Positions 26,042-34,287 of a stretch of DNA of 64,000 bases are shown in pieces (the stretch's first letter is position 1; each line of letters opens with the position of its first letter). The position numbers were made by a program, and so were the translations under genes. This stretch comes from Jiangella anatolica (GTDB lineage Bacteria > Actinomycetota > Actinomycetes > Jiangellales > Jiangellaceae), in the NCBI RefSeq assembly GCF_003236295.1, contig NZ_POTW01000028.1:1-64000 (forward strand). The letters are read 5' to 3'. The notes beneath the pieces were generated by a model, which was not told where the DNA came from, did not search any database, and was given only the letters and a program-made list of their open reading frames with translations.

Positions 26042-27402
26042 GACGACACCGTCCCGTCGGGCTTGGCGACCGCGTCGATGGAGCGGCGGTCCAGCGCGAA
26101 CAGCTCGCGCAGCGCGGCCTCGTAGCTGGCGCCGTCGGGCTGGGCGGCCAGCTCCTTGACCCGCACCGTCGGCTGGTGCAGCAGCTTGTCGACCACGCGG
26201 CGCACGGTGCGGGCCACCTCGGCCCGGGTGCGCTCGTCGAGGTCGGGCAGCCGGCCGGCCATCCGGGTCAGCTCGGTGTCGACGACGTCGTCGGCCATGC
26301 TGCGCAGCGCGACGACGGTGGGCGCGACCTGCGCGGCCCGGCGCGCGGTGGCGAACGCGGCCACCTCGTCGGTGACGATGGAGCGGACGGCGGAGATGTC
26401 GCCGGCCAGCACGCGGGCGTCGGCGACGTCGTCCTCGGCCGCCTCGCTCAGCCGGGCCAGGTCGGCCAGCACGACGCCGGGCAGCTCGGCCACGCCGGCG
26501 TCGACGTCGCGCGGCAGGGCGAGGTCGACGATCCCGAGCGGGCGGCCGCCGCGGGCGGCGACCGCCGCCTCGACGGTGTCGAACGGCAGCACCACACCGG
26601 CCGCGCCGGTGCACGAGATGACGAGGTCGACCTCGCGCAGCGCCGTCGCGAGCTCCGTCATCGGGACGGCCCGGCCGCCGACGGTCTCGGCCACCCGGAC
26701 GCCGTTCTCCTGCGTGCGGTTGGCGACGGTGACGTCGACGCCCTCGCGCTGCAGCGTCGCCGCGGCCAGCGCCGCCATCGAGCCGGCGCCGACGACCAGC
26801 GCGGACGTGCCGGGCAGCAGCTCGCGCCAGGACGCGCCGGCGACCCGGCCGGCGGACCAGCCCTCGGCCGCCACACCGGGCAGCACCCGGGCCAGGCCCA
26901 GCGTCACCAGCGAGCGGCCGGCGGCGTCGATGCCGGTCTCGGCGTGCGCCCGCTTGCCCACCCGCAGCGCGGTCTGGAACAGCTCGGTCAGCACCCGCCC
27001 GGTCGCGCCGGAGGTCTGCGCGACCCGGAACGCGTCGCGCACCTGCCCGAGGATCTGCGTCTCGCCGACGACCATCGAGTCGAGGCCGCTGACCACGTGG
27101 AACAGGTGCGAGACGGCGCGGTCGCCGTAGTGCACGTAGAGGTAGGGGGTGAGCAGTTCGATCGGCGCGCCCGTGTGCACCGACAGCAGCGCGCTGGCCT
27201 CCTCGATGCCGCCGTGGAACGTGGCGGTGTCGAGGTACAGCTCCAGCCGGTTGCACGTCGCGACGACGACCGCCTCGGCGATCTGGTCCGACGTCGGGAC
27301 CTCGTCGAGCAGCTTCGCGACCGCGGCCCGGTCCAGCGCGACGGACTCCAGCACCTCGACCGGCGCGCTACGGTGCGAGACGCCGATGGCCAGCACGCTC
27401 AT
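26038..27402 (-). CDS. hemA: Glutamyl-tRNA reductase (HemA)
   Basis: First committed step of the C5 tetrapyrrole route: NADPH-dependent reduction of glutamyl-tRNA(Glu) to glutamate-1-semialdehyde. In the 454-residue protein the nucleophile is Cys50 in [12 protein letters not shown], the conserved [13 protein letters not shown] is at 7-19, and the NADPH domain shows [20 protein letters not shown]-terminal dimerisation helix is present. ATGA overlaps join it to rex upstream and hemC downstream. Rex control (see operator at 28229-28246) would tie heme supply to the NADH/NAD ratio. Confidence 0.96.
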   Translation of the reverse strand: MSVLAIGVSHRSAPVEVLESVALDRAAVAKLLDEVPTSDQIAEAVVVATCNRLELYLDTATFHGGIEEASALLSVHTGAPIELLTPYLYVHYGDRAVSHLFHVVSGLDSMVVGETQILGQVRDAFRVAQTSGATGRVLTELFQTALRVGKRAHAETGIDAAGRSLVTLGLARVLPGVAAEGWSAGRVAGASWRELLPGTSALVVGAGSMAALAAATLQREGVDVTVANRTQENGVRVAETVGGRAVPMTELATALREVDLVISCTGAAGVVLPFDTVEAAVAARGGRPLGIVDLALPRDVDAGVAELPGVVLADLARLSEAAEDDVADARVLAGDISAVRSIVTDEVAAFATARRAAQVAPTVVALRSMADDVVDTELTRMAGRLPDLDERTRAEVARTVRRVVDKLLHQPTVRVKELAAQPDGASYEAALRELFALDRRSIDAVAKPDGTVSS

Positions 27403-28133
27403 CCGTTCACCGCCTCGGCCAGCTCGGCCGCCTGCTCGGCGGTCAGGGCCAGCGCGGCGCCGTTCTTGCGCTGCTCGTGGTAGGCGAGGATCTGCATCTC
27501 GGTGGAGAGGTCGACCTTGCGCAGGTCGACGCCCTCGGGCACCTGCACGATGGCCGGCGCGAAGTTGAGGATGCTGGTGACGCCGGCCGCGACCAGCCGG
27601 TCGCAGACCAGCTGCGCGGCCCGGGCCGGGGTGGCGACGACGCCGATGGCGATACCGAGGTCCTGGACGATCTGCTCCAGCTCGTCGGCGTGCCGGACCT
27701 TCAGCCCCGCGACCTCCTCGCCCACCCGGCCGGGGTCGGCGTCGACCAACGCGGCGATGCGGAAGCCGCGGGAGGCGAACCCGCCGTAGTTGGCCAGCGC
27801 GTGGCCGAGGTTTCCGATGCCGACGATGACGACGGCCCAGTCCTGGGTCAGGCCGATCTCGCGGGTGATCTGGTGGCGGAGGAAGTCGACCTCGTAGCCG
27901 ACCCCGCGCGTGCCGTAGGAGCCCAGGTAGGAGAGGTCCTTGCGCAGCTTGGCGGAGTTCACTCCGGCGGACGCGGCCAGCTCCTCGGACGACACCGTGG
28001 CGACACCGCGCTCGGCCAGCGTCGTCAGCGCCCGCAGGTAGAGCGGCAACCGCGCGACCGTCGCCTCCGGCACACCGCGCGGCACTGCTGCGGCAGGTGT
28101 CGGCGTGGACGACGAGCGGCTGTTTCGGGTCAC
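27399..28133 (-). CDS. rex: Redox-sensing transcriptional repressor Rex
   Basis: A 244-residue repressor with an N-terminal winged helix (RLPLYLRALTTLAERGVATV; SAGVNSAKLRKDLSYLGSYG) and a Rossmann domain that binds NADH (VVIVGIGNLGHALANYGGF). High NADH releases it from DNA and derepresses respiratory and heme genes. GTG 28133 follows a GGGGAG site. A Rex operator lies 95 bases upstream, so it probably represses its own rex-hemACD transcript as in Streptomyces. Confidence 0.95.
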   Translation of the reverse strand: MTRNSRSSSTPTPAAAVPRGVPEATVARLPLYLRALTTLAERGVATVSSEELAASAGVNSAKLRKDLSYLGSYGTRGVGYEVDFLRHQITREIGLTQDWAVVIVGIGNLGHALANYGGFASRGFRIAALVDADPGRVGEEVAGLKVRHADELEQIVQDLGIAIGVVATPARAAQLVCDRLVAAGVTSILNFAPAIVQVPEGVDLRKVDLSTEMQILAYHEQRKNGAALALTAEQAAELAEAVNG

Positions 28134-28228
28134 GACACTCCCCGGTCGGCCGGCACGGAAGGCGTCATCCGGGGGCCGGGTGACGGGCCCGAACCGGCAG
28201 GCTTTACGATGCGCCCCAGCCTAGACGC

Positions 28229-28246
28229 TTGTGAACGTGTGCACAA
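28229..28246. promoter_or_regulatory. Rex operator (ROP) upstream of rex-hemACD
   Basis: TTGTGAAC-GT-GTGCACAA is an 18-base near-palindrome matching the streptomycete ROP consensus TGTGAA-N4-TTCACA, with one change in the right half. It is 95 bases upstream of the rex start and just downstream of the glutaredoxin stop. Confidence 0.85.
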
Positions 28247-28270
28247 AGTTGCTGTTCTGGGCTGGATGTT

Positions 28271-28537
28271 CTATAAGGCCCCGGTGAGAGCGCGGCGCAG
28301 CCGGTCGGCGTCGACCCGCCAGAAGTCGTGCTGGGCTCCGTCGACGAACGTGACGGGGATCTGCTCGCCGTAGCGCCGCTGCAGCTCCGGATCGCCGTCG
28401 ATGCTGCGCTCCGTCCACCCGACGCCCAGCTCCGCGCACACCGCCGCGACCACCGCGCGGGCGTCGTCGCACAGGTGGCAGCCGGGCCGGCCGAGCAGCA
28501 GCACCCGAGCGCCCGGGCTCTCGTTCGTCTCCGTCAC
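28271..28537 (-). CDS. Glutaredoxin-family (DUF836-like) redox protein
   Basis: An 88-residue thioredoxin-fold protein with the redox motif CHLC in LLLGRPGCHLCDDARAV and a cis-proline strand QIPVTFVDG. It reduces an unknown disulfide. GTG 28537 gives MTETNESPG before the first strand. The gene lies upstream of rex on the same strand and 46 bases from the divergent HAD hydrolase gene, an order found in many actinomycetes. The Rex operator between this gene and rex suggests separate transcripts. Confidence 0.85.
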   Translation of the reverse strand: MTETNESPGARVLLLGRPGCHLCDDARAVVAAVCAELGVGWTERSIDGDPELQRRYGEQIPVTFVDGAQHDFWRVDADRLRRALTGAL

Positions 28538-28583
28538 GGAGTCAACGGTACGCAAGCCCCTCTCGTGGCTAGTCTTGGCGACC

Positions 28584-29453
28584 ATGCCGGGTTTGCGCTT
28601 GCGCAGGGAACGGACCGGGACCGCGTCGCAACGGGCGCGGGCCGACGTCGCGGCCAGCACCGCGGAGGCGATCGCCGGCATCGAGCTGCCCTCCGACGCC
28701 CGCGCGGCCGCCTTCTTCGACCTGGACAACACCGTCCTGCGCGGCGCCTCGCTGTTCTACCTCGCCCGCGGCATGCACCAGCGTGGGTTGCTGCGCACCA
28801 GCGACATCCTCCGCTTCGGCCGGCAGCAACTGCAGTTCGCGCTCGGCGCCGAGGACCCCGACCACATCGTCGAGGCGCGGGCGGCGGCGCTGTCGTTCAT
28901 CGCCGGGCGGTCGGTCGAGGAGCTGTCGCGGGTCGGCGAGGAGATCTTCGAGGAGCTGATGGCCGACAAGATCTGGCCCGGAACCCAGGCGATCGCGCAA
29001 CTGCACATCGACCAGGGCCAGCGGGTCTGGCTGGTGACGGCGGCGCCGGTCGAGGTGGCGACGATCATCGCCCGGCGACTGGGTCTCACCGGTGCGCTGG
29101 GCACCGTCGCCGAACACGTCGACGGGATCTACACCGGCCGCCTCGTCGGCGACCTGCTGCACGGCGCGGACAAGGCGGCGGCCGTCCAGTCGCTGGCCGA
29201 GCGGGAGGGCCTGGACCTGCGCCGCTGCTCGGCCTACAGCGACTCGGCCAACGACATACCGATGCTCTCCCTGGTCGGCTTCCCGTGCGCGGTGAACCCG
29301 GACCGCAGGCTGCGCCGCCACGCCCGTCGCCGCGGCTGGCGGATCCGCGACTACCGCGCCCGCCGCCGCAACACGACCCTCGGCATCGCCGCCGGGACGG
29401 GCGCCGTCGCCGGCGCCGCCGTCGGCATCGTCGCCGCCCGCAAACGCCGCTAG
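28584..29453 (+). CDS. HAD-IB family hydrolase (phosphoserine-phosphatase-like)
   Basis: A 289-residue HAD phosphatase: motif I FFDLDNTVLRGAS near 53-65 with the nucleophile Asp, motif II VWLVTAAPVE, and motif III/IV in SAYSDSANDIPML. A hydrophobic C-terminal segment (GIAAGTGAVAGAAVGIVAA) before a basic end suggests membrane anchoring, as in HAD-IB members next to acyltransferases. It converges with the lysophospholipid acyltransferase, and related proteins in actinobacteria are often coupled to such enzymes. Substrate unknown. Confidence 0.92.
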   Translation: MPGLRLRRERTGTASQRARADVAASTAEAIAGIELPSDARAAAFFDLDNTVLRGASLFYLARGMHQRGLLRTSDILRFGRQQLQFALGAEDPDHIVEARAAALSFIAGRSVEELSRVGEEIFEELMADKIWPGTQAIAQLHIDQGQRVWLVTAAPVEVATIIARRLGLTGALGTVAEHVDGIYTGRLVGDLLHGADKAAAVQSLAEREGLDLRRCSAYSDSANDIPMLSLVGFPCAVNPDRRLRRHARRRGWRIRDYRARRRNTTLGIAAGTGAVAGAAVGIVAARKRR

Positions 29454-29468
29454 CCCTACGCACCTCGT

Positions 29469-29526
29469 CCCATGATCATCAACCTTTTGAGCTGCCCTGG
29501 CGACACAAAAGGTTGATGATCATGGG
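29469..29526. terminator. 21-bp perfect palindrome between converging genes
   Basis: CCCATGATCATCAACCTTTTG (29469-29489) is perfectly complementary to 29506-29526 around a 16-base loop. It lies between the stops of the HAD gene and the converging acyltransferase gene. The A-rich/T-rich ends of the inner arms make it a good bidirectional terminator. Its core GGTTGATGATCATG occurs again at 60125-60138. Confidence 0.8.
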
Positions 29527-29537
29527 AGAAGATCCCG

Positions 29538-30452
29538 TCAGCCGAAGGCGGGACCGCGCAGCTCCAACAACTCGGTGAGCGTCGCCTGGATGGTGTCGCG
29601 GACCTGGTCGGTCAGCTCGAACACCACCATGGGGTCGTCGGCGGCGCCGGGCGGGTAGTCGTCGGTGCGGATGGGCTCGCCGAACTCGATGATCCACTTC
29701 GACGGCAGCGGCACCAGGCCCAGCGGTCCCAGCCAGGGGAACGTCGGCGTCAGGGGGAAGTACGGCAGGCCGAGCAGCCGGGCCAGCGACTCGGCGTTGC
29801 CGATCATCGGGTAGATCTCCTCGGCGCCGACGATCGAGCACGGGATGATCGGCGCCTTGGTGCGCAGCGCCGCCGACACGAAGCCGCCGCGGCCGAACCG
29901 CTGCAGCTTGTAGCGCTGCGAGAACGGCTTGCCGACGCCTTTGAAGCCCTCGGGCCAGACGCCGACCAGCTCGCCGCCGCCGAGCAGCGCCTCGACGTCC
30001 TCGGTGCAAGCCAGCGTGGTGCCGCTCTTGCGGGCGAGGTCGGCGACGACCGGGAGCTGGAAGACCAGCGTGGCGCCGAGCGCGCGCAGGTGCCGGGCCT
30101 TCGGGTGCGTGTCGTGGACGGCCAGCTGGGTCATCAACGAGTCGACCGGCAACGTGCCGGAGTGGTTCGCCGCGACCAGGGCGGCGCCGGTGTCGGGGAT
30201 GTGCTCGATGCCGCGCACCTCGACCCGGAACCAGTGCCGGTACAACGGGCGCAGCGCCGGCAGCAGCACGGACTCGGTCAGCTCCGGGTCGAAGCCGAAC
30301 GGGTCGACCTCGAACTCGCCGGTCAGCCGGCGGCCGGCGAACGCGACCAGCCGGTCCAGCTGCTCGCCGTCGACGCCGAGGCGGTCGCGCAGCACCCGGC
30401 CGGCCGCGGACGCGACGCGGTCGAGCAGGCCGGGCAACGGGCTATCGGCCAC
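29538..30452 (-). CDS. Lysophospholipid (1-acylglycerol-3-phosphate) acyltransferase
   Basis: A 304-residue PlsC-type acyltransferase at the inner membrane face. The catalytic HX4D motif is in AANHSGTLPVDSLM, and the substrate-binding block is VWPEGFKGVGK. A Pro/Leu-rich stretch near residue 215-240 (PTFPWLGPLGLVPLPSKW) may contact membrane. It adds a second fatty acid to a lysophospholipid. Its first 11 bases overlap the end of the epimerase gene, so the two are coupled. Confidence 0.92.
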   Translation of the reverse strand: MADSPLPGLLDRVASAAGRVLRDRLGVDGEQLDRLVAFAGRRLTGEFEVDPFGFDPELTESVLLPALRPLYRHWFRVEVRGIEHIPDTGAALVAANHSGTLPVDSLMTQLAVHDTHPKARHLRALGATLVFQLPVVADLARKSGTTLACTEDVEALLGGGELVGVWPEGFKGVGKPFSQRYKLQRFGRGGFVSAALRTKAPIIPCSIVGAEEIYPMIGNAESLARLLGLPYFPLTPTFPWLGPLGLVPLPSKWIIEFGEPIRTDDYPPGAADDPMVVFELTDQVRDTIQATLTELLELRGPAFG

Positions 30453-31476
30453 GGGCGTCCTCCCCCGTCAGGACGCCGCGGACGGCGTGCTCGGCGGCGC
30501 GGACGCGGTCGCGGTCGAGCAGCCCGCCGCGGGTGCGCGCGTCGGCGAAATCGTCGAATGTCGCGACCGTGCTGTAGACGGGGTCGAACGTGAGCTGGGT
30601 GCGCATGCGGGTGGTGTCGACGCCGCGGCCGTAGGTGAGGAACCGCACGAGTGCGGCGTCCATGTCGACGATGCCGGAGCGCCGCAGGACACCGCCGACC
30701 AGCGGCGAGCCCAGCGTCGGCAGCGGCAGCGCCGGTCGCCCGGCCCGGCGCAGCGCCTGGCTGAGCACGAGGAAGCCGTCGCCGGCCACGTTGAAGATGC
30801 CGGGCCGGTGCTCCACCGTCGCCAGCCGCAGCGCGTCGACGCAGTCGTCCTCGTGCACCAGCTGGAAGCGCGGGTCGCGGCCCAGCACGACCGGCACGAC
30901 GGGCAGCACGAAGTACTCCGACAGCCCGGTGCGGATCTCCGGCCCGAGCACGTTGGCGAACCGCAGGATCGTCACGCCGACGTCGGGCCGGCGCCGGGAG
31001 AAACCGCGCACATACGCCTCGACCTCGCCGGCGTCCTTCTCGTAGCCGCGCCGCGAGTTCGCGCCCGAGACCATGTCCTCGGCGAACAGCGCCGGCGACT
31101 GCGGACCGGACCCGTACACCGTCGTGGACGACTTCACCACGACCTTGCGCACCGACGACGAGCGCTGGCAGGCGGCCAGCAGCTGCATCGTGCCGATGAC
31201 GTTGATCTCCTTCTGCGGCGTGCGCCCACCGGCGTCGGCGCGCGTCGCGAGGATGTTCATGTGCACGACGGTGTCCGGCGCGACGCGGTCGATCGCGCGG
31301 CCGATGTCGGACGTGCGGATGTCGGCGCGGACGAACTCGGCGCCGCCGATGCTCTGCGTGGGCTCGACGAGGTCGACGCCGACGACGCGGCTGATCCCCG
31401 CGTCGGCCGAGAGGCGCTCGGCCAGCCGGGCGCCCAGATACCGGGCGACCCCGACCACCATCACAACCCTGGACAC
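30442..31476 (-). CDS. NAD-dependent epimerase/dehydratase (extended SDR)
   Basis: A 344-residue extended short-chain dehydrogenase. The nucleotide site near the N-terminus reads VVMVVGVARYLGARLAERL, a less canonical version of TGxxGxxG; the catalytic region has SSTTVYG and GYEKDAGE with Tyr-x3-Lys slightly altered (YEKDA). GTG 31476 is used. It sits between the AURKAIP1-like gene and the acyltransferase in a block conserved across actinomycetes. Substrate, probably a nucleotide sugar, is not known. Confidence 0.9.
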   Translation of the reverse strand: MSRVVMVVGVARYLGARLAERLSADAGISRVVGVDLVEPTQSIGGAEFVRADIRTSDIGRAIDRVAPDTVVHMNILATRADAGGRTPQKEINVIGTMQLLAACQRSSSVRKVVVKSSTTVYGSGPQSPALFAEDMVSGANSRRGYEKDAGEVEAYVRGFSRRRPDVGVTILRFANVLGPEIRTGLSEYFVLPVVPVVLGRDPRFQLVHEDDCVDALRLATVEHRPGIFNVAGDGFLVLSQALRRAGRPALPLPTLGSPLVGGVLRRSGIVDMDAALVRFLTYGRGVDTTRMRTQLTFDPVYSTVATFDDFADARTRGGLLDRDRVRAAEHAVRGVLTGEDARGR

Positions 31477-31544
31477 GTGCGTACCGCTTTCCCCGAGGCG
31501 CCCGGGCCGCGCAGGCACCACTCCCACGCGGCCGGCGGAGTGAC

Positions 31545-31646
31545 TTACTTGCCCATGCGGCGACGCTGCACGCGTGTCCGACGCAGGAGCTTGCGGTGCT
31601 TCTTCTTCGCCATCCGCTTGCGGCGCTTCTTGATCACAGAGCCCAC
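31545..31646 (-). CDS. AURKAIP1/COX24-domain small basic protein, 33 aa
   Basis: Reads (V/M)[18 protein letters not shown] and continues [14 protein letters not shown], an extremely basic 33-residue protein identical in style to actinobacterial AURKAIP1/COX24-domain proteins, which are reported as small ribosome-associated subunits (bS22 in mycobacteria). GTG 31646 has GAGGG upstream. Its place between the excisionase-like HTH gene and the epimerase is typical. It is easily missed by gene finders because of its size. Confidence 0.93.
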   Translation of the reverse strand: MGSVIKKRRKRMAKKKHRKLLRRTRVQRRRMGK

Positions 31647-31750
31647 AGGGCACCCTCACTCGCAGGTCGACTGAGACGCGCGACAGCCGCGCGACCGGCC
31701 AAGCCTACCGGGCAGCCCGGGGGCGTCGTCCAATCCGGGTGACGACGGCG

Positions 31751-31969
31751 TCAGCCGGCTTCCATGCCGCGCACGTAGGAGTCGCGCAGGTACTCGTGCA
31801 CAGCGCTCTCCGGGATGCGGAACGACCGGCCCACCTGCACCGCCGGCAGCGTACCCGCGTGGACGAGGCGATACACCGTCATCTTGGACACCCTCATCGC
31901 CGTCGCCACCTCGGCGACGGTCAGGAAACGCACCTCTCCGAGAGGTGCCTCGGGCCCGCTGGTTGTCAT
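31751..31969 (-). CDS. Excisionase-type helix-turn-helix DNA-binding protein (BldC-like)
   Basis: A 72-residue single-domain protein: VRFLTVAEVATAMRVSKMTV, then YRLVHAGTLPAVQVGRSFRI and a C-terminal EYLRDSYVRGM. This is the MerR-like winged helix of excisionases and of the streptomycete BldC group. It lacks any other domain, so it probably binds DNA cooperatively. Its place upstream of the AURKAIP1-like gene and downstream of proC is conserved in actinomycetes, so it is a housekeeping regulator rather than a phage excisionase. No integrase or attachment site is nearby. Confidence 0.9.
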   Translation of the reverse strand: MTTSGPEAPLGEVRFLTVAEVATAMRVSKMTVYRLVHAGTLPAVQVGRSFRIPESAVHEYLRDSYVRGMEAG

Positions 31970-32302
31970 CGCTCCTCCACGTTACGTGTGAGGTTGATGC
32001 TAGTGGCGGATGTGACAGATGGGAAAGGGGGATCGAGAAGTGAATCCGTCTCGACGGCGGATTGATCCGTTCTCGTGACTGTTTGGGGCGCCTGGTCCGC
32101 TCGTGCCTCTGTCCGCCGGCGGGAGGGGGATGCCGGCCCCGCCCGCCTCGCTCGTTCCTCGCTCGGACGCCCGCAGCCTACCCCTGCCGGCATCCCCCTC
32201 CCGCCGGCTCTGTTTGCTCACGGGTGCGGCGCTCCGCCGCTCACTCGTACGGCTCACTCCGCTCCTTCGCCCTGCTTCCCTTCTCGGTTCCCTTTCCCTC
32301 TT
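31970..32302. other. 333-bp non-coding stretch with large inverted repeat
   Basis: No gene found. The half next to the HTH gene (31970-32075) has lower GC and probably holds its promoter. The rest contains a 23-bp perfect inverted repeat (32115-32137 / 32186-32208) and then a C/T-rich run up to the acuC stop. The only open frames are low-complexity Arg/Pro/Ser shadows. Confidence 0.55.
32115..32208. repeat. Perfect 23-bp inverted repeat with 48-base loop
   Basis: Left arm 32115-32137 (GCCGGCGGGAGGGGGATGCC plus GGC) is exactly complementary to 32186-32208. Each arm is itself bounded by GCCGGC. It lies 94 bases after the acuC stop on the minus strand, so it could be an operon terminator, or the remnant of a small mobile element. 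Confidence 0.8.
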
Positions 32303-33481
32303 CTAGTAGGTGGGGTCGAGGGCGTGGGCTGGGAAGACGGCCGCCCTTGTGGCGAGGATGGCTTGGTCGAGGGGGTTGGCGGGGTCGTAGCCGTCGGTCC
32401 AGTCGGCGTGGGCCGGGGAGCCGCCGTCGGTCATGCGCCGCGGGGCCTGGTGGTGGTAGGTGGTCTGGATGTGGGAGCGCCAGGCCTCCGGGGTCGGCGT
32501 CGCCGGGTCGATGGGGCGTTCGGCGGCGATGGCCAGGAGGTGGGTCCAGGCTCGCGGCACGACCTCGACGAGGGCGTAGCCACCGCCGCCGGTCGCCACC
32601 CAGCGGCCGTCGCACAGCTCGTGGGCCAGGTCGTGCAGCACGCGGTAGGACTCGATCTGGCCGTCGATGGTCAGCGCGAGGTGGGCGAGCGGGTCCTCCA
32701 GGTGGCTGTCGCAGCCGTGCTGGGTGAACAGCACCTGCGGCTGCCAGGACCGCAGCAGCGGCGGCACGACGGCGTGGAAGGCGCGCAGCCAGCCGGCGTC
32801 CGACGTCCCGGGAGGCAGCGCGACGTTGACGGCGCTGCCCTCGGCGCCCGGGCCGCCGGTCTCGGTCGGATAGCCGGTGCCGGGGAACAGCGTGTGCGGC
32901 GACTCGTGCAGGCTGATCGTCAAGACCCGCGGGTCGTCGTAGAAGACGGCCTGGACCCCGTCGCCGTGGTGGACGTCGACGTCGACGTAGGCGACCCGCT
33001 CGGCGCCCGCGTCCAGCAGCGCGGTGATCGCCAGAGCCGGGTCGTTGTAGACGCAGAAGCCGGACGCGGCGGCCGGCATCGCGTGGTGCAGCCCGCCCGC
33101 GACGTTGACGCCGTGCAGCGCGGCGCCCGACCACACCGCCCGGGCCGCCGCGATCGTCCCGCCCGCCACCAGCGCGCTCGCGTCGTGCATGCCCGCGAAG
33201 CAGGGATCGTCGCTGGTGCCCAGGCCGTGCGCGAGGTCGACGGTGTCCGGGTCGGCCGACGCGGCCTTGACGGCGTCGACGTAGTCCGCGGTGTGCACGG
33301 TGTGCAGCGTCGCGTCGTCGGCCGGGACCGGCGCCTCGACGTGCACGCCGTCGCCGTCGAGCACGCCCAGCTCGCGGGCCAGCCGGATGGTGAGGTCGAC
33401 GCGGACCGGGTTCAGCGGGTGCCCGCGGCCGAAGTCGTAGCCGGTGAGTGCGTCGGACCAGGCGACGTGCACGGTGTGCAT
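32303..33481 (-). CDS. acuC: AcuC-type histone deacetylase-like protein
   Basis: A 392-residue arginase/deacetylase-fold zinc enzyme. The active-site histidines and zinc ligands are visible in GGLHHAMPAAASGFCVYND, YVDVDVHHGDGVQ and FTQHGCDSH, and the Tyr region in ATGGGGYALVEV. AcuC of other bacteria removes acetyl groups from acetyl-CoA synthetase and so controls acetate use; that role is known for the family, not shown here. It starts two bases past the proC stop. The inverted repeat at 32115-32208 follows. Confidence 0.93.
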   Translation of the reverse strand: MHTVHVAWSDALTGYDFGRGHPLNPVRVDLTIRLARELGVLDGDGVHVEAPVPADDATLHTVHTADYVDAVKAASADPDTVDLAHGLGTSDDPCFAGMHDASALVAGGTIAAARAVWSGAALHGVNVAGGLHHAMPAAASGFCVYNDPALAITALLDAGAERVAYVDVDVHHGDGVQAVFYDDPRVLTISLHESPHTLFPGTGYPTETGGPGAEGSAVNVALPPGTSDAGWLRAFHAVVPPLLRSWQPQVLFTQHGCDSHLEDPLAHLALTIDGQIESYRVLHDLAHELCDGRWVATGGGGYALVEVVPRAWTHLLAIAAERPIDPATPTPEAWRSHIQTTYHHQAPRRMTDGGSPAHADWTDGYDPANPLDQAILATRAAVFPAHALDPTY

Positions 33482-33483
33482 CG

Positions 33484-34287
33484 TCAGGCCGGTTCGCCGG
33501 ACGACAGCGCGCGGGACCGGTCCCGGGCCGCCTCGGCCGCGGCGAGGAAGTCGGCGCGGACCTTGCCGTCGTCGAGCCGTCGCAGCGCCGCCGCCGTAGT
33601 GCCGCCGGGCGACGTCACCCGCTCGCGCAGCACGGTCGGGTGCTCGCCGGTCTCGCGCAGCAGCTTGGCCGAGCCGGAGAGCGTCTGCACGACCAGCTCC
33701 GTCGCGGTCGGGCGCGGCAGGCCCAGGTGCACCCCGGCCTCGATCATCGCCTCGACGACGTAGAACACGTACGCCGGGCCGGAGCCGGAGATGGCCGTGA
33801 CGGCGTCCTGCTGCTTCTCCGCGACCCGGACCACGCGGCCGGTGGAGCGCAGCAGCTCCTCGGCCTCGCTCAGCTGCTCCTCGCCGCTGTGCGTGCCCGG
33901 TGAGATGGCCGCCATGCCCTCGCCGACCAGTGCCGGCGTGTTCGGCATCGCCCGCACGACCGCGACGCCGTCGGGCAGCCGCGCCTCGATGAACGCCGTG
34001 GTGATGCCGGCCGCCAGCGACACGAACAGCTGCCCCTGCCGCGCCGACGCGGCGACCTCGTCCAGCAGCGGGCCGACGTCCTGCGGCTTGACCACGAGCA
34101 GGACGGTGCCGGCCCGCTTCACCGCCTCGGCGTTGCCGACCACCTCGACGCCGTAGCGCTCGGTCAGCTCGGCCGCGCGGTCCGCGCGCTTCTCGCCGAC
34201 CAGCAGGCCGGACGCGGGCCGCGCCTGCAGGATGCCGGCGAGCAGCGCCTCACCCATCACGCCGGCGCCCAGGATCGCCACTGTCAC
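33484..34287 (-). CDS. proC: Pyrroline-5-carboxylate reductase (ProC)
   Basis: Last step of proline synthesis: NADPH reduction of pyrroline-5-carboxylate. The 267-residue protein starts (V)TVAILGAGVMGEALLAG, a Rossmann site, and has VVRAMPNTPALVGEGM and the signature AISGSGPAYVFYVVEAM, then TSPGGTTAAALRRLDD. GTG 34287 overlaps the stop of the proline dehydrogenase gene by four bases, so the enzymes making and breaking the proline ring are co-translated. Confidence 0.95.
   Translation of the reverse strand: MTVAILGAGVMGEALLAGILQARPASGLLVGEKRADRAAELTERYGVEVVGNAEAVKRAGTVLLVVKPQDVGPLLDEVAASARQGQLFVSLAAGITTAFIEARLPDGVAVVRAMPNTPALVGEGMAAISPGTHSGEEQLSEAEELLRSTGRVVRVAEKQQDAVTAISGSGPAYVFYVVEAMIEAGVHLGLPRPTATELVVQTLSGSAKLLRETGEHPTVLRERVTSPGGTTAAALRRLDDGKVRADFLAAAEAARDRSRALSSGEPA

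Noticed and set aside
31751-31969. Excisionase-like gene as a sign of a prophage or integrative element
   Set aside because: No integrase, attachment repeat or phage gene nearby, and the gene belongs to a conserved housekeeping block with proC and the AURKAIP1-like gene.
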